Below are positions 1 to 8,382 of a DNA stretch of 53,902 bases, in pieces. The stretch spans positions 1 to 53,902 of the forward strand of contig PDOO01000038.1 in NCBI GenBank assembly GCA_002742885.1. Reading direction: 5' to 3'. Under the pieces are notes generated by a model. That model made no database searches, was not told the DNA's origin, and worked only from the letters and a program-made list of their open reading frames with translations. The stretch is from Candidatus Cloacimonadota bacterium. GTDB lineage: Bacteria; Cloacimonadota; Cloacimonadia; Cloacimonadales; GCA-2742885. The number at the start of each line of letters is the position of its first letter. Position 1 is the stretch's first letter. The translations under genes were made by a program, and so were the position numbers.

Positions 1-1
1 G

Positions 2-259
2 AGTTTAAATAGCACTGACCCGGTTTTAAAAATTGACGGAAGATACAGGCGATTCACACCAAGGGAAGCCGCAAATATTCAATCTTTCCCTCATGATTTT
101 AAATTGAATTCAGTATCAGATAATAGAAAATATAGAGCAATTGGTAATGCAGTACCCCCTGTCTTAATGTGGCATATAGCAAATTCATTAATAGAATCGA
201 TAAGTTATTTAGAAGCGTATAACAATTCATTTCACTGTACTCGTTACACTCGCAAGTGA
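2..259 (+). CDS. C5-cytosine DNA methyltransferase, C-terminal fragment (5' end outside window)
   Basis: This is the 3' end of a gene that enters from the left edge; frame 2 is open from base 2 to a TGA at 257-259. The visible 85 residues carry the last conserved blocks of C5-cytosine DNA methyltransferases: a motif IX-like stretch (RRFTPREAANIQSFP) and motif X (AIGNAVPPVL). This enzyme class transfers a methyl group from SAM to cytosine in a DNA target, usually as part of a restriction-modification system or as a solitary methylase. The final dozen residues (YNNSFHCTRYTRK) fall beyond motif X and are encoded by a stretch with small inverted repeats, so they may be read-through of a non-coding element. 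The partner nuclease, if any, is not visible. Confidence 0.85.
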   Translation, partial: SLNSTDPVLKIDGRYRRFTPREAANIQSFPHDFKLNSVSDNRKYRAIGNAVPPVLMWHIANSLIESISYLEAYNNSFHCTRYTRK

Positions 260-309
260 ACTCGCCTTATTTTATCCAATGCCAAAACTCAAAGCACCGC
301 ATAACATTG
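217..309 (+). repeat. Imperfect repeat and hairpin at the end of the C5 methyltransferase (attC-like?)
   Basis: Two similar boxes, GTATAACAATT (217-227) and GCATAACATTG (299-309), lie 82 bp apart. Between them TTCACT (231-236) can pair with AGTGAA (255-260), and a tighter CACT/AGTG hairpin (247-258) competes. The first box resembles the RYYYAAC end of integron attC sites, and its position at the 3' end of a methyltransferase gene fits. I could not find a matching GTTRRRY box, so this is only a resemblance. Confidence 0.22.
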
Positions 310-617
310 TTTATAAGCAATAGCGGATGAGGTTTTTACCTGAAAATTTAGTCATTTTATCCTCTGATGCTTATGCACCAGACCATTTATCCTCAAGCAA
401 AGGAGAAAAAAATATTTCATTGTTATTTTGTGTATGGATATTGAGAGTTGTTAATTTAAAAGCGCAAGATACATCGGAGAACTTTACCGATGGACAAAAA
501 GCATATACTTTGTTCGGAAAAGATGATAAACGGTTTTAACGTATTATGTAAGCCCCCCTGCCTTTTAAAGCAAGGGGGGGGTATTTGTTTATAGTTTTAA
601 TTACCAAAAAATATCGG
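260..617. other. Gene-poor stretch
   Basis: There is no convincing gene here. A 70-codon open frame (327-539, plus strand) has no Shine-Dalgarno sequence and matches nothing I recognise; its C-terminal half looks mildly coding-like, so a gene remnant is possible. A GC-rich hairpin at 553-579 is described separately. Confidence 0.4.
553..579 (+). terminator. C/G-rich hairpin, possible terminator
   Basis: A run of six C followed by TGC pairs with GCA and a run of G across a short T/A loop, with one bulged A. A moderately T-rich stretch follows on the plus strand; no U tract follows on the minus strand. It may separate the left-edge genes from the minus-strand genes that follow. Confidence 0.4.
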
Positions 618-968
618 TTAAGAGGTCATGTCTTCTTTTGTCTGCAATTTATTGATATCTTTTGTCAGGAAGTAGTTCATAATTGTACGCAAAGCAATAA
701 TGGAAGCCAGTTGTCCTATATCGTTCCAGGAGGGAGCAATGGTTGTTTTCAAAATACTGGCTCCGATCAAGAAGCTTAAACAAAGAGAAAAGGAATGTCC
801 TATTTCCAACCTTGTTTCGCTGATTGCCCTGTAAGATTTTTCTCGGGAAAAAAGGCTTTTCAAAAAGTTTTTTAATGCTTTTATCATACCTGTTGCAATA
901 ATAAAGGTTGCTGTTATTTGAGCGAAATAAGACATGTAGGTAACCGTTGCCGTAATAAATTTGTCCAT
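618..968 (-). CDS. DUF1622 family membrane protein
   Basis: A 116-residue protein with three hydrophobic stretches (about residues 12-33, 58-73 and 84-100). The family signature is clear: an ARLxxG-like segment (ETRLEIGHSFSLCL), then ASILKTTIAPSWNDIGQL and RTIMNYFL, which is the DUF1622 pattern. The function of the family is unknown; it is an inner-membrane protein. The start is supported by AAAGGAG five bases upstream of the ATG. It lies 35 bases downstream of the M23 peptidase gene on the same strand and is probably co-transcribed with it. Confidence 0.8.
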   Translation of the reverse strand: MDKFITATVTYMSYFAQITATFIIATGMIKALKNFLKSLFSREKSYRAISETRLEIGHSFSLCLSFLIGASILKTTIAPSWNDIGQLASIIALRTIMNYFLTKDINKLQTKEDMTS

Positions 969-1003
969 TTTTTCTCCTTTAAATTATTGGTATTTTATTC
1001 CGA

Positions 1004-2485
1004 TCAAGAAGTTTCCGTATTGTTAACGTTACCGGATGTATTTGATTTTATTGCTTCCGTTTCGCTGTTGTACTCTTTCATTTGCATCTTAAACCGTTTC
1101 ATGCGTTTTCCGGTAAGTTTATTGGCTCCGACCATTTTTATATTGGTTTTGGGATTAACCCAGCGTCCGCCTCTTTTCAAGCCGAAGTGCAAGTGAGGTC
1201 CCGTGGAGAATCCTGTGCTTCCGACTTTCCCGATTATTTGTCCCTTTTTGACTCTTCTTCCGCGACGAGTCGTAATTCTGCTCAAGTGAGCGTATTGAGA
1301 AATCATGCCGTTTGCGTGGCGTATTCTCACTTCTTTTCCGTAACCGTTACCGCTGTTTACGGCTTTTATTACTTTACCGCTTGTAATGGCGTAAACATTT
1401 GTTCCGGTACTTCCTCTGAGGTCAATTCCGTTGTGCATTCTTCTGCGTCCGGTAAGAGGATGAATTCTGTATCCGAAAGGCGAGGTTACGTGCATTCTGT
1501 CCAAAGGAGTTCTTACGGCATTTATGACCAAACGTTTTCCGCCGGGCGTGTACATGCCCGAAAAAGAAGAAGCTTTTTCTTTGTCCGTAAAACGATAGGC
1601 GGATTTTGTTTTGGTGTATTTGCCGGAGTATTGAACAAAAAGCATTTTACCTTGCGGTTGTTTTTCGTCGTCGATAAATTTTTCTTCTATATATACTTCA
1701 AAAGTATCTCCGGGACGTGCATCGGTGGAAAATGAAATTTGAGCTTGGAGAGCATTGTTTGCCTGCTGTCTTATATAGGCAGGGATGCCGAGAGCTTTAA
1801 GAGAACCGTCCAAAGTCGGATTTTTTGCTGTTATTTCTCCCGATAAAAATCTTCTTTTTAATTCGAAAGGAAGTTCAATTATTTTGTATGCTAAGTTTCG
1901 TTCTCCTTTGATTGCAAATTCATGAATTACCGATTTATCGGGTTTATAAGAAAAATTTTTAAAGTTTTTTACGTTTAAACTGTCCAAAACGTAATCAACT
2001 GCGAGAATATCGCCCGGCTTAATTGATCCGGCATCAATATATTCGCCCATTTTCCAAGCATAAAATCCGACATCTTTATTTTTCATCCCCAATTCGGTAA
2101 GTGTTTGATAAATGCTTCCGCCCTGAGGAATTGCTTTTTCGAGACGGACATTGAAATTATTCGTCAGAGAATCGGCATGAAGTTCCAGATTAATGTTGAA
2201 TCCGTTAAAAATAGCTTTTTTTATTTTTGCCGAATCGACGGTTGAAGTTATTTCCAGACAGGAAACTTCTTCTGCTGCTTTTTGGGCTGTTTTGAGAGAA
2301 ATTATTTTTTTTAAAATGTTTATATTTTCAATTCTGAGAGTGTCTATTGCCGAATAAAAATTTTCTCCTTTCGGCAGATTGATAAATTGAGTTTTAAGCG
2401 TATTTTTTTTTATGTCTTTTGATTTTCCGCATGCCGTTATAATTAAAGCGAAAAGGAAAATAACGATAATATTTTTATTTTTCAT
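1004..2485 (-). CDS. M23 (LytM-type) peptidase, lipoprotein
   Basis: A 493-residue envelope protein. The N-terminus is a lipoprotein signal (hydrophobic residues 6-18, lipobox IITAC with Cys19), so it should be exported and lipid-anchored. Residues 100-300 contain domains of the kind found before the catalytic domain in OapA/MepM-like hydrolases. The M23 metallopeptidase domain spans about 330-450: SPFGYRIHP, HNGID (H351, D355, zinc ligands), QYAH (H400) and PHLHF (H431/H433). All expected zinc-binding and catalytic residues are present, so it is likely an active endopeptidase cutting peptidoglycan cross-bridges, or an amidase activator if regulated. CGGAG precedes the ATG. The C-terminus ends in an Asn/Ser/Thr-rich tail. 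Confidence 0.88.
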   Translation of the reverse strand: MKNKNIIVIFLFALIITACGKSKDIKKNTLKTQFINLPKGENFYSAIDTLRIENINILKKIISLKTAQKAAEEVSCLEITSTVDSAKIKKAIFNGFNINLELHADSLTNNFNVRLEKAIPQGGSIYQTLTELGMKNKDVGFYAWKMGEYIDAGSIKPGDILAVDYVLDSLNVKNFKNFSYKPDKSVIHEFAIKGERNLAYKIIELPFELKRRFLSGEITAKNPTLDGSLKALGIPAYIRQQANNALQAQISFSTDARPGDTFEVYIEEKFIDDEKQPQGKMLFVQYSGKYTKTKSAYRFTDKEKASSFSGMYTPGGKRLVINAVRTPLDRMHVTSPFGYRIHPLTGRRRMHNGIDLRGSTGTNVYAITSGKVIKAVNSGNGYGKEVRIRHANGMISQYAHLSRITTRRGRRVKKGQIIGKVGSTGFSTGPHLHFGLKRGGRWVNPKTNIKMVGANKLTGKRMKRFKMQMKEYNSETEAIKSNTSGNVNNTETS

Positions 2486-2641
2486 TAAATTACTCCGAAT
2501 AATGTGTAAATCGATTAAAATAATTAAACGATTTTTTCTTGATGATATTTAAAATCAGAAATAGGCAAAAACTAATTTTTATTTATATGTCAAATCTTTT
2601 ATTTTGGTTGTCCGGCATAGAAAAATATGTCCCCTTAAAAC

Positions 2642-2668
2642 AAAAAAAGACCGGATAAACCGGTCTTT
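2642..2668 (-). terminator. Rho-independent terminator of gcvPA-gcvPB
   Basis: A 9-bp perfect stem (AAAGACCGG / CCGGTCTTT) with a 5-base loop is followed on the minus strand by a run of T. It sits 15 bases after the gcvPB stop codon. Confidence 0.9.
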
Positions 2669-2682
2669 AATATTTTCTCTTT

Positions 2683-4179
2683 TTATTCATTGCAGTTGCA
2701 GGAACATTTTCCTCCGCAAGATTCTTCGCTGTTCCATTCAAATTTTGTATCCAATTGTCTGACTGCTCTGGTATCGTCAACTCGTCTTACGGGAGTGTTG
2801 TGAGGAGCATTTTTTACGACTTCGGGATTTTTTTCGCATTCTTCGGCAATTTCAATCATTGCTTTGATAAAGCAGTCCAAAGTTCCCATGCTTTCCGTTT
2901 CCGTGGGTTCAATCATCATTGCTTCGTGAACGATAAGCGGGAAATAAACGGTCGGAGCATGATAGCCTTTGTCGAGAAGTCTTTTAGCGATATCCAAAGT
3001 TTTAATTCCGTATTTTTTCTTTTGAATATTTCCGGAAGCGATAAACTCGTGCATGCAGAGTTTGTTGTAAGGAACTTCATAATACGGAGCCAGTTTAACT
3101 CTTACGTAATTTGCATTTATGATAGCGTTGGTTGAAATATCAAGCATTCCTTCAGCTCCGAGTGTTTTGATATAAGCGTAAGCTCGAAGATTTACCGCAA
3201 AATTTCCGAAGAAAGAGTGAACTTTTCCGATAGATGTTTCCTTATGACTGTAATCAAAGAAATATTTATCGTCTTTTTTGGAGATGAGAGGAACGGGCAG
3301 GAACTTGACCAATTCTTCTTTTACGGCAATGGGACCTGAGCCGGGACCGCCTCCTCCATGCGGAGTTGACATGGTTTTATGAAGATTGTAATGGAGAATA
3401 TCAAAGCCGATTTTTCCGGGTTGAACCAGCCCCAGAAGAGCGTTCATGTTGGCGCCGTCCATGTAAATCAAACCGTCAACGGAATGAATAATTTCGGAAA
3501 TTTCCTTGATTTGATTTTCAAAAAGCCCCAATGTATTGGGATTGGTAACCATAAAACCGGCAACTTTGTCGTCGCATATTTCCCGTAATTTTTTTATATT
3601 GACTTTGCCTTCTGCGTCGGAAGGAATTTCTACCGCTTTATAACCTGCCAAAGCTGCGGATGCCGGGTTGGTTCCGTGAGCCGAGTCGGGAATAAGGACA
3701 GTATCTTTTTGGGTATTTCCTTTATGTCTGTGATAGGCTTCAATTATTTTTAAACCCGTAAATTCTCCTTGAGCTCCGGCAAGAGGCTGAACGGTGGCAT
3801 TTGCCATTCCGCCTATTTCGGAAAGGTCTTTTTGCAGTTCGTAAAGAATTTCTAAAGCTCCCTGAGCCGTTTCTTCCGGCTGTTTCGGATGGAGCATTCG
3901 GAAATTATTGTCTGCCGCCAGAGTTTCGTGAATCTTGGGGTTGTATTTCATTGTGCAGGAGCCTAAAGGATAGAATCCTTTTTCTATGAAATGATTTTTA
4001 TGACTTAAACCGATAAAATGTCTCATCACGTCAAGTTCGCTTACTTCGGGAAGTCTTATTTTTTCTTTTCTTCTGTATTTTTGCGGAATACAATCATCCA
4101 AGTTTATCGGCACATCGTTTTCGGGAAGCGTATAACCTCTTCTTCCGGGAGAATGTTTTTCAAAAATAGTTTTAGACAT
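2683..4179 (-). CDS. gcvPB: Glycine dehydrogenase (decarboxylating), subunit 2 (P-protein, C-terminal half)
   Basis: This is the PLP-binding half of the split P-protein of the glycine cleavage system, which decarboxylates glycine and passes the aminomethyl group to lipoyl-GcvH. The PLP lysine is K268, in HKTMSTPHGGGGPG, and the SCTMKYNP and DSAHGTNPA signatures are present. I chose the ATG at 4179 rather than one 33 bases upstream because GGAGGT lies correctly before it; the gene then starts one base after gcvPA ends. The protein is 498 residues, normal for the subunit, apart from a short Cys-rich tail (CGGKCSCNC) at the extreme C-terminus. gcvT, gcvH and lpd are not in the window. Confidence 0.95.
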   Translation of the reverse strand: MSKTIFEKHSPGRRGYTLPENDVPINLDDCIPQKYRRKEKIRLPEVSELDVMRHFIGLSHKNHFIEKGFYPLGSCTMKYNPKIHETLAADNNFRMLHPKQPEETAQGALEILYELQKDLSEIGGMANATVQPLAGAQGEFTGLKIIEAYHRHKGNTQKDTVLIPDSAHGTNPASAALAGYKAVEIPSDAEGKVNIKKLREICDDKVAGFMVTNPNTLGLFENQIKEISEIIHSVDGLIYMDGANMNALLGLVQPGKIGFDILHYNLHKTMSTPHGGGGPGSGPIAVKEELVKFLPVPLISKKDDKYFFDYSHKETSIGKVHSFFGNFAVNLRAYAYIKTLGAEGMLDISTNAIINANYVRVKLAPYYEVPYNKLCMHEFIASGNIQKKKYGIKTLDIAKRLLDKGYHAPTVYFPLIVHEAMMIEPTETESMGTLDCFIKAMIEIAEECEKNPEVVKNAPHNTPVRRVDDTRAVRQLDTKFEWNSEESCGGKCSCNCNE

Positions 4180-4180
4180 T

Positions 4181-5521
4181 TTATACCTCCGCCAAAGCTT
4201 TTGCGAACTCATCCATTTGTTCTTTTGATTTCTTTTCGGTTACCGCGATTAAAAGATGATCTTTCAAGCCGTTTTCGGTTAAATCTATGCCGGCGAAAAT
4301 ATTCTTTTCTTTCAGAGCGGCAATTATTTCTTTGACCGGTTTTCGGGTTTTCATGACGAACTCGTTGAAGAACGGAGCATCGAAAGCCAATTCATACCCG
4401 TCGATTGCGGCGATTTTCTGAGCCAAATAATGAGCTTTTGTCGTTGATTGCGTTGCTGCTTCTATGAGACCTTCGGAACCCATAAGAGAAAGATGAGTTA
4501 CCGCTGCCAAAGTGCATAAACTTTGATTCGAACAAATGTTAGAGGTTGCTTTTGCTCTTCTTATATGCTGTTCTCTTGCCTGTAATGTTAAAGCGTAAGC
4601 TCTTTTGCCGTCTTGATCAACGGTTCCGCCTGCAATTCGTCCCGGCATTTGACGACTGAGTTTTGAGGATGTGGCGAAAAATCCGAACAACGGACCTCCG
4701 AAATTTTGAGAATTCCCCAAAGACTGACCTTCGCCCGTAACTATATCGGCTTTAAATTCCGCCGGTGAATTTAACAAAGCCAAAGAAACAGGATTGCAGG
4801 AAACAATAAATAATGTCTTGGGAATTGAGTGAGCGATTTTTTCTGCCGCAAAAACATCTTCCGTATTTCCGAAAAAATTCGGAGTTTGAAGAAGCACGCA
4901 TGCCGTGTTTTCATCTGTTGCTTTTTTTAAATAATCAAGATCAACCAAACCGTTTTTTTGCGGAACTGTATCCAACTCTATTCCCGCACCTTCGGTATAA
5001 ACTTTTATAACATTCAAATATTCCGGATTAATCGATCCGGCGATGACTGCTTTCATTTTTTTATTTTTACAGTTACGAACTGACATTAAAACAGCTTCGG
5101 CAGCAGCTGTTGCTCCGTCATACATGCCGGCGTTTGCTGTCTCCATGCCGGTAAGTTCGCAAATCATGGTCTGGAATTCGTATATAAATTGCAGAGTTCC
5201 TTGGCTTACTTCCGCTTGATAAGGAGTGTAAGCGGAGTGAAATTCAGGTCTTAATGTAATATGATCAACCGCAGCAGGCGTAAAGTGATCATAAACTCCG
5301 CCACCGAGGAAAGAGTTTACGTCAAGAGACGTTTTGTTTTTCTTTCCGAGAGCGTTAAACTTTCTGATTAATTCAAGTTCGGACATCGGTTTATCGAGAT
5401 TGAGCAAGCCTTTTACTCGAAGATCTTTCGGAATATATTCGGTCAATTCCTCGAAAGATTCGACTCCGATTTCTTTTAACATTATTTTTCTTTCTTTGTC
5501 CGTGTTGGAAATATACGACAT
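4181..5521 (-). CDS. gcvPA: Glycine dehydrogenase (decarboxylating), subunit 1 (P-protein, N-terminal half)
   Basis: This is the partner of GcvPB; the two subunits form the heterotetrameric P-protein of the glycine cleavage system, which can run as glycine catabolism or, in reverse, as glycine synthesis. Recognisable segments include SFLGGGVYDHFTPAAV near residue 80, YTPYQAEVSQGTLQFI, TGMETANAGMYDGATA, and GGPLFGFFA. AGGAGA lies upstream; the ATG two codons into the longest frame (position 5521) has the proper spacing, whereas the first ATG abuts the ribosome site. The protein is 446 residues, the usual family length. The gene leads a two-gene operon with gcvPB. Confidence 0.95.
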   Translation of the reverse strand: MSYISNTDKERKIMLKEIGVESFEELTEYIPKDLRVKGLLNLDKPMSELELIRKFNALGKKNKTSLDVNSFLGGGVYDHFTPAAVDHITLRPEFHSAYTPYQAEVSQGTLQFIYEFQTMICELTGMETANAGMYDGATAAAEAVLMSVRNCKNKKMKAVIAGSINPEYLNVIKVYTEGAGIELDTVPQKNGLVDLDYLKKATDENTACVLLQTPNFFGNTEDVFAAEKIAHSIPKTLFIVSCNPVSLALLNSPAEFKADIVTGEGQSLGNSQNFGGPLFGFFATSSKLSRQMPGRIAGGTVDQDGKRAYALTLQAREQHIRRAKATSNICSNQSLCTLAAVTHLSLMGSEGLIEAATQSTTKAHYLAQKIAAIDGYELAFDAPFFNEFVMKTRKPVKEIIAALKEKNIFAGIDLTENGLKDHLLIAVTEKKSKEQMDEFAKALAEV

Positions 5522-5872
5522 AGGCATCTCCTTTTTCGTATTTTTTTGACAAATATTTCTCTTTTTTTTACTTTAATTCCGATTAAGAATTACCGTAAAA
5601 TGTTAATTTTATATAGTTTATGATTTAAAATAATATAATCAATAATTTTACCCGATAAATTTTGTCAAGAAAAGCAAGCAAAAAAATATCTTGTTTTTCA
5701 ATGAAAGGCATCCCGTGAAAAACGAATTGAAAATAAAAGAAAAAATAACTTGCCTTAATTGAGAAGAGAAAAAAGTTTAGATTGATAAAAGCAACAAATA
5801 AAAATGAAGACAAATCAACTGTAATCAAGTTTTTTTGCTTTGAAAATAATAAAACCGAAAGGAGAAAAAGCC
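5522..5872. promoter_or_regulatory. Divergent intergenic region between gcvPA and iorA
   Basis: This 351-bp region must carry the promoters for both operons. On the minus strand a perfect -35 hexamer TTGACA is at 5663-5668, but I see no good TATAAT 16-18 bases downstream. A 7-bp inverted repeat (TTTTTCA 5694-5700 with TGAAAAA 5716-5722) could be a small operator. The 67-codon minus-strand frame inside is low-complexity Phe/Leu and not credible. No riboswitch-like structure, such as a glycine aptamer, was recognised. Confidence 0.4.
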
Positions 5873-7462
5873 ATGCAGAAATTATTACTTTTGGGCGATG
5901 AAGCTTTTGCCCAGGGCGCCCTTGATGCCGGTTTATCAGGAGCTTTCGGCTATCCGGGAACTCCCTCTACCGAGATTGTTGAATATATTCAGAAGAACCC
6001 GGAAGCAATTGAACGCAACATTCACAGAACCTGGTCAGCCAATGAAAAAACCGCTATGGAAGAAGCTTTGGGAATGTCCTATGCAGGCAAAAGAGCCATT
6101 GTAACCATGAAACATGTCGGCTTGAACGTTGCCGCCGACGCATTTGTCAACTCTGCTCTCACCGGAGCAAACGGCGGAATTATCGTTGCTGTTGCCGATG
6201 ACCCGTCCATGCACTCTTCGCAAAATGAGCAGGATTCCCGTTTTTACGGTAAATTTACGATGTTGCCTGTATTTGAACCGTCAAATCAGCAGGAAGCGTA
6301 CGAGATGCCGAAAGTCGCTTTTGAACTCTCCGAAAAATATAAACTTCCCGTTCTTTTCAGGGTAACTACTCGTCTTTCTCACTCCAGAGCCGGAGTAAGC
6401 AGAAGCGAAGTTATGGCTGAAAATAAATTGAGTCTGCCGAACGATCCCAACCAATTCGTTTTGCTTCCCGCCGTGGCGAGAAAACGCTATAAACATATTT
6501 TATCCATTCAGGACGATTTGGTAAAAGAATCCGAAAATTCTCCGTTTAATGCTTATTTTGACGGCGAAAACAAAAAAAGGGGAATAATTGCCTGCGGTCT
6601 TGCTTATAATTATTTGATGGAAAATCTTGCGGATGATGATCTCAAACATCCCGTATTAAAAGTATGTCAATATCCGCTTCCTCGCAAGTACGTTGAAAAA
6701 ATCGTTTCTGAATGCGATGAAGTTTTGGTGCTTGAAGAAGGTATGCCGGTTGTCGAAGAAATGTTGAAAGGCTATCTCGGACTTGGTTTGACCGTAAGAG
6801 GCCGTTTGGACGGAACATTGCCGAGAGACGGTGAATTGAATCCCGCTTTGGTCAGAAAAGCCTTGGGTATGGAAGCTTTCGATTCTGCCGAAATTCCCGA
6901 AATCGTTGCCGGTCGTCCGCCCGCTCTCTGTCTCGGATGTCCTCACAGAGACAGTTACGCCGCTTTGACGGAATCTCTGAAAGAGTACGGAAAAGGACAT
7001 GTTTTTGCCGATATCGGATGTTATACGCTAGGTTTCCTGCCGCCGTTTAACGCCATTAATTCATGTGTTGACATGGGAGCTTCCGTAACCATGGCAGTCG
7101 GAGCAGCCGAAGCCGGATTGTTCCCTGCCGTCGGAGTTATAGGAGACTCGACTTTCGGACACTCGGGAATTACCGGTTTGTTGGATGCGGTTCAAAAAAA
7201 ATCAAACATCGTTTTGGTTATTCTCGATAATGATATTACCGCTATGACCGGTATGCAGGAATCTCAGGTTAACCAAAGAATAGAACAAATTTGTATCGGC
7301 GTAGGAGTTGAAGAAGAACATATCAGAGTTATCAATCCTCTCAAACTTCACCATGCAAAAAATGTAGAAATTTTCAAAGAAGAAATTGCGTATAACGGTG
7401 TATCCGTAATTATTCCGAGAAGACCGTGTATCCATGTTTACGCCAAAAAGAAGAGAAAATAA
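5873..7462 (+). CDS. iorA: Indolepyruvate:ferredoxin oxidoreductase, alpha subunit (no C-terminal ferredoxin domain)
   Basis: A TPP-dependent enzyme that oxidatively decarboxylates aryl-2-oxoacids (indolepyruvate, phenylpyruvate and similar transamination products) to aryl-acyl-CoA and passes electrons to ferredoxin. The N-terminal pyrimidine-binding domain (FGYPGTPSTEI) is followed by the transketolase-C-like domain, CLGCPHR (C353/C356), DIGCYTLG, and the TPP-binding block GDSTFGHSG...LDN (residues 424-453). AAGGAG precedes the ATG at 5873; the upstream in-frame ATG has no ribosome site. At 529 residues it ends right after RRPCIHVYAKKKRK, so it lacks the two [4Fe-4S] ferredoxin motifs that end archaeal-type IorA proteins. 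The gene lies 13 bases upstream of iorB. Confidence 0.92.
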   Translation: MQKLLLLGDEAFAQGALDAGLSGAFGYPGTPSTEIVEYIQKNPEAIERNIHRTWSANEKTAMEEALGMSYAGKRAIVTMKHVGLNVAADAFVNSALTGANGGIIVAVADDPSMHSSQNEQDSRFYGKFTMLPVFEPSNQQEAYEMPKVAFELSEKYKLPVLFRVTTRLSHSRAGVSRSEVMAENKLSLPNDPNQFVLLPAVARKRYKHILSIQDDLVKESENSPFNAYFDGENKKRGIIACGLAYNYLMENLADDDLKHPVLKVCQYPLPRKYVEKIVSECDEVLVLEEGMPVVEEMLKGYLGLGLTVRGRLDGTLPRDGELNPALVRKALGMEAFDSAEIPEIVAGRPPALCLGCPHRDSYAALTESLKEYGKGHVFADIGCYTLGFLPPFNAINSCVDMGASVTMAVGAAEAGLFPAVGVIGDSTFGHSGITGLLDAVQKKSNIVLVILDNDITAMTGMQESQVNQRIEQICIGVGVEEEHIRVINPLKLHHAKNVEIFKEEIAYNGVSVIIPRRPCIHVYAKKKRK

Positions 7463-7475
7463 GAGGAGAGACACA

Positions 7476-8057
7476 ATGAAAAAAGATATTATCTTAGCCG
7501 GTGTCGGCGGACAGGGTATCCTTTCCATCGCTACCATTATCGGATATGTAGCTGTTCAGGAAAACTTATTTTTGAAGCAAGCAGAAGTTCACGGAATGTC
7601 TCAAAGAGGCGGTGATGTCCAGTCTCACCTCAGAATTTCAGATAAAGAAATCTATTCCGATTTGATTCCGGACGGAAAAGCCGATTTGATTCTTTCGGTG
7701 GAACCGATGGAATCTTTGCGTTACATGCCTTTCTTGGGAAATGACGGTTGGATTGTTACAAATACCAAAACTTTCGTGAATATCCCCGATTATCCGGAAG
7801 AAGAAGTTTTGAACAGTGAAATTACAAAGATTAAAAATCATGTTGCTTTAAATGCTGATGCCATTGCCAAAGAAAAAGGATCATCCCGTTCAATGAACAT
7901 GGTTATGCTCGGCGCTGCCGCTCCTTTCCTGGGACTTCCCGTTGAAAAACTCGAAGATGCCGTAAAAGCTGTTTTCGGACGTAAAGGCGAAGCGATTGTC
8001 GAAAAAAATCTCGAGTGCTTCAGAGCCGGACTGGAAATTGCTCAAAAAATAAAATAA
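7476..8057 (+). CDS. iorB: Indolepyruvate:ferredoxin oxidoreductase, beta subunit
   Basis: This is the gamma-type subunit of the 2-oxoacid:ferredoxin oxidoreductase family that pairs with IorA. The 193-residue protein opens with ILAGVGGQGIL, the family signature, followed by EVHGMSQRGGDVQSHLR, which is highly conserved in IorB. GAGGAG lies 7 bases before the ATG at 7476, so the longer in-frame start at 7434 (inside iorA) is not used. A strong terminator follows within 30 bases, so iorAB is a two-gene operon. Confidence 0.93.
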   Translation: MKKDIILAGVGGQGILSIATIIGYVAVQENLFLKQAEVHGMSQRGGDVQSHLRISDKEIYSDLIPDGKADLILSVEPMESLRYMPFLGNDGWIVTNTKTFVNIPDYPEEEVLNSEITKIKNHVALNADAIAKEKGSSRSMNMVMLGAAAPFLGLPVEKLEDAVKAVFGRKGEAIVEKNLECFRAGLEIAQKIK

Positions 8058-8080
8058 TTATTCGGTTTACTCGATAATAA

Positions 8081-8163
8081 TATTCCCGGTTTGATTGTTC
8101 AAATCGGGATTTTTTTTATTTCGGATAGATAAAAACTAGACTTTGATTACTTTATAAACAGAT
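8081..8163 (+). repeat. Long direct repeat, left copy (contains the iorB terminator)
   Basis: The first of two direct repeats that bracket the restriction-modification cassette. The first 33 bases (8081-8113) are identical to 10024-10056. After a diverged middle, a 17-base block (AGACTTTGATTACTTTA) is identical again, then AAA and AGA are shared. Overall about 84 bp at roughly 80% identity, with a 1-base indel. Confidence 0.85.
8084..8117 (+). terminator. Rho-independent terminator of iorAB
   Basis: The stem TCCCGGTTTGA / TCAAATCGGGA (one G-T pair) closes a 4-base loop and is followed by eight T. It lies 27 bases after the iorB stop. An exact copy of the hairpin recurs at 10027-10052. Confidence 0.92.
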
Positions 8164-8182
8164 GAATATATTAAAATAAATA

Positions 8183-8211
8183 TTGACAAAAAGATATAGG
8201 ATTCTTCTAAA
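8183..8211 (+). promoter_or_regulatory. Candidate promoter of the restriction-modification cassette
   Basis: TTGACA (8183-8188), a 17-base spacer and TCTAAA (8206-8211) form a fair sigma-70-type promoter just inside the left repeat. It lies about 325 bases before the endonuclease start, leaving a long leader that contains the inverted repeat at 8383-8430. No gene is visible between 8212 and 8535. Confidence 0.4.
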
Positions 8212-8382
8212 AGTTTAATTTTTAAAGTATTTTTTTTGTTGATATTGACCATCTAATCAAGAAATATAAATAAAAAAATGATAAACATTTATTTTTTATC
8301 ATGAAAGATAAAATTAAAGGACGACGAATATGAGATAATCACAAACGGTAATCTTTGTTTTGTAGTCATCTTTTTTTATTTA

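Noticed and set aside
327-539. 70-codon plus-strand frame
   Set aside because: No Shine-Dalgarno sequence and no family; it might be a remnant, so it is noted only within the gap description.
1082-1735. Plus-strand frame of 217 codons
   Set aside because: It lies wholly inside the M23 peptidase gene on the other strand, has no ribosome site and no domain.
5625-5828. 67-codon minus-strand frame in the gcvPA-iorA gap
   Set aside because: A Phe/Leu-rich product of an AT-rich intergenic region; no ribosome site and no resemblance to known small proteins.
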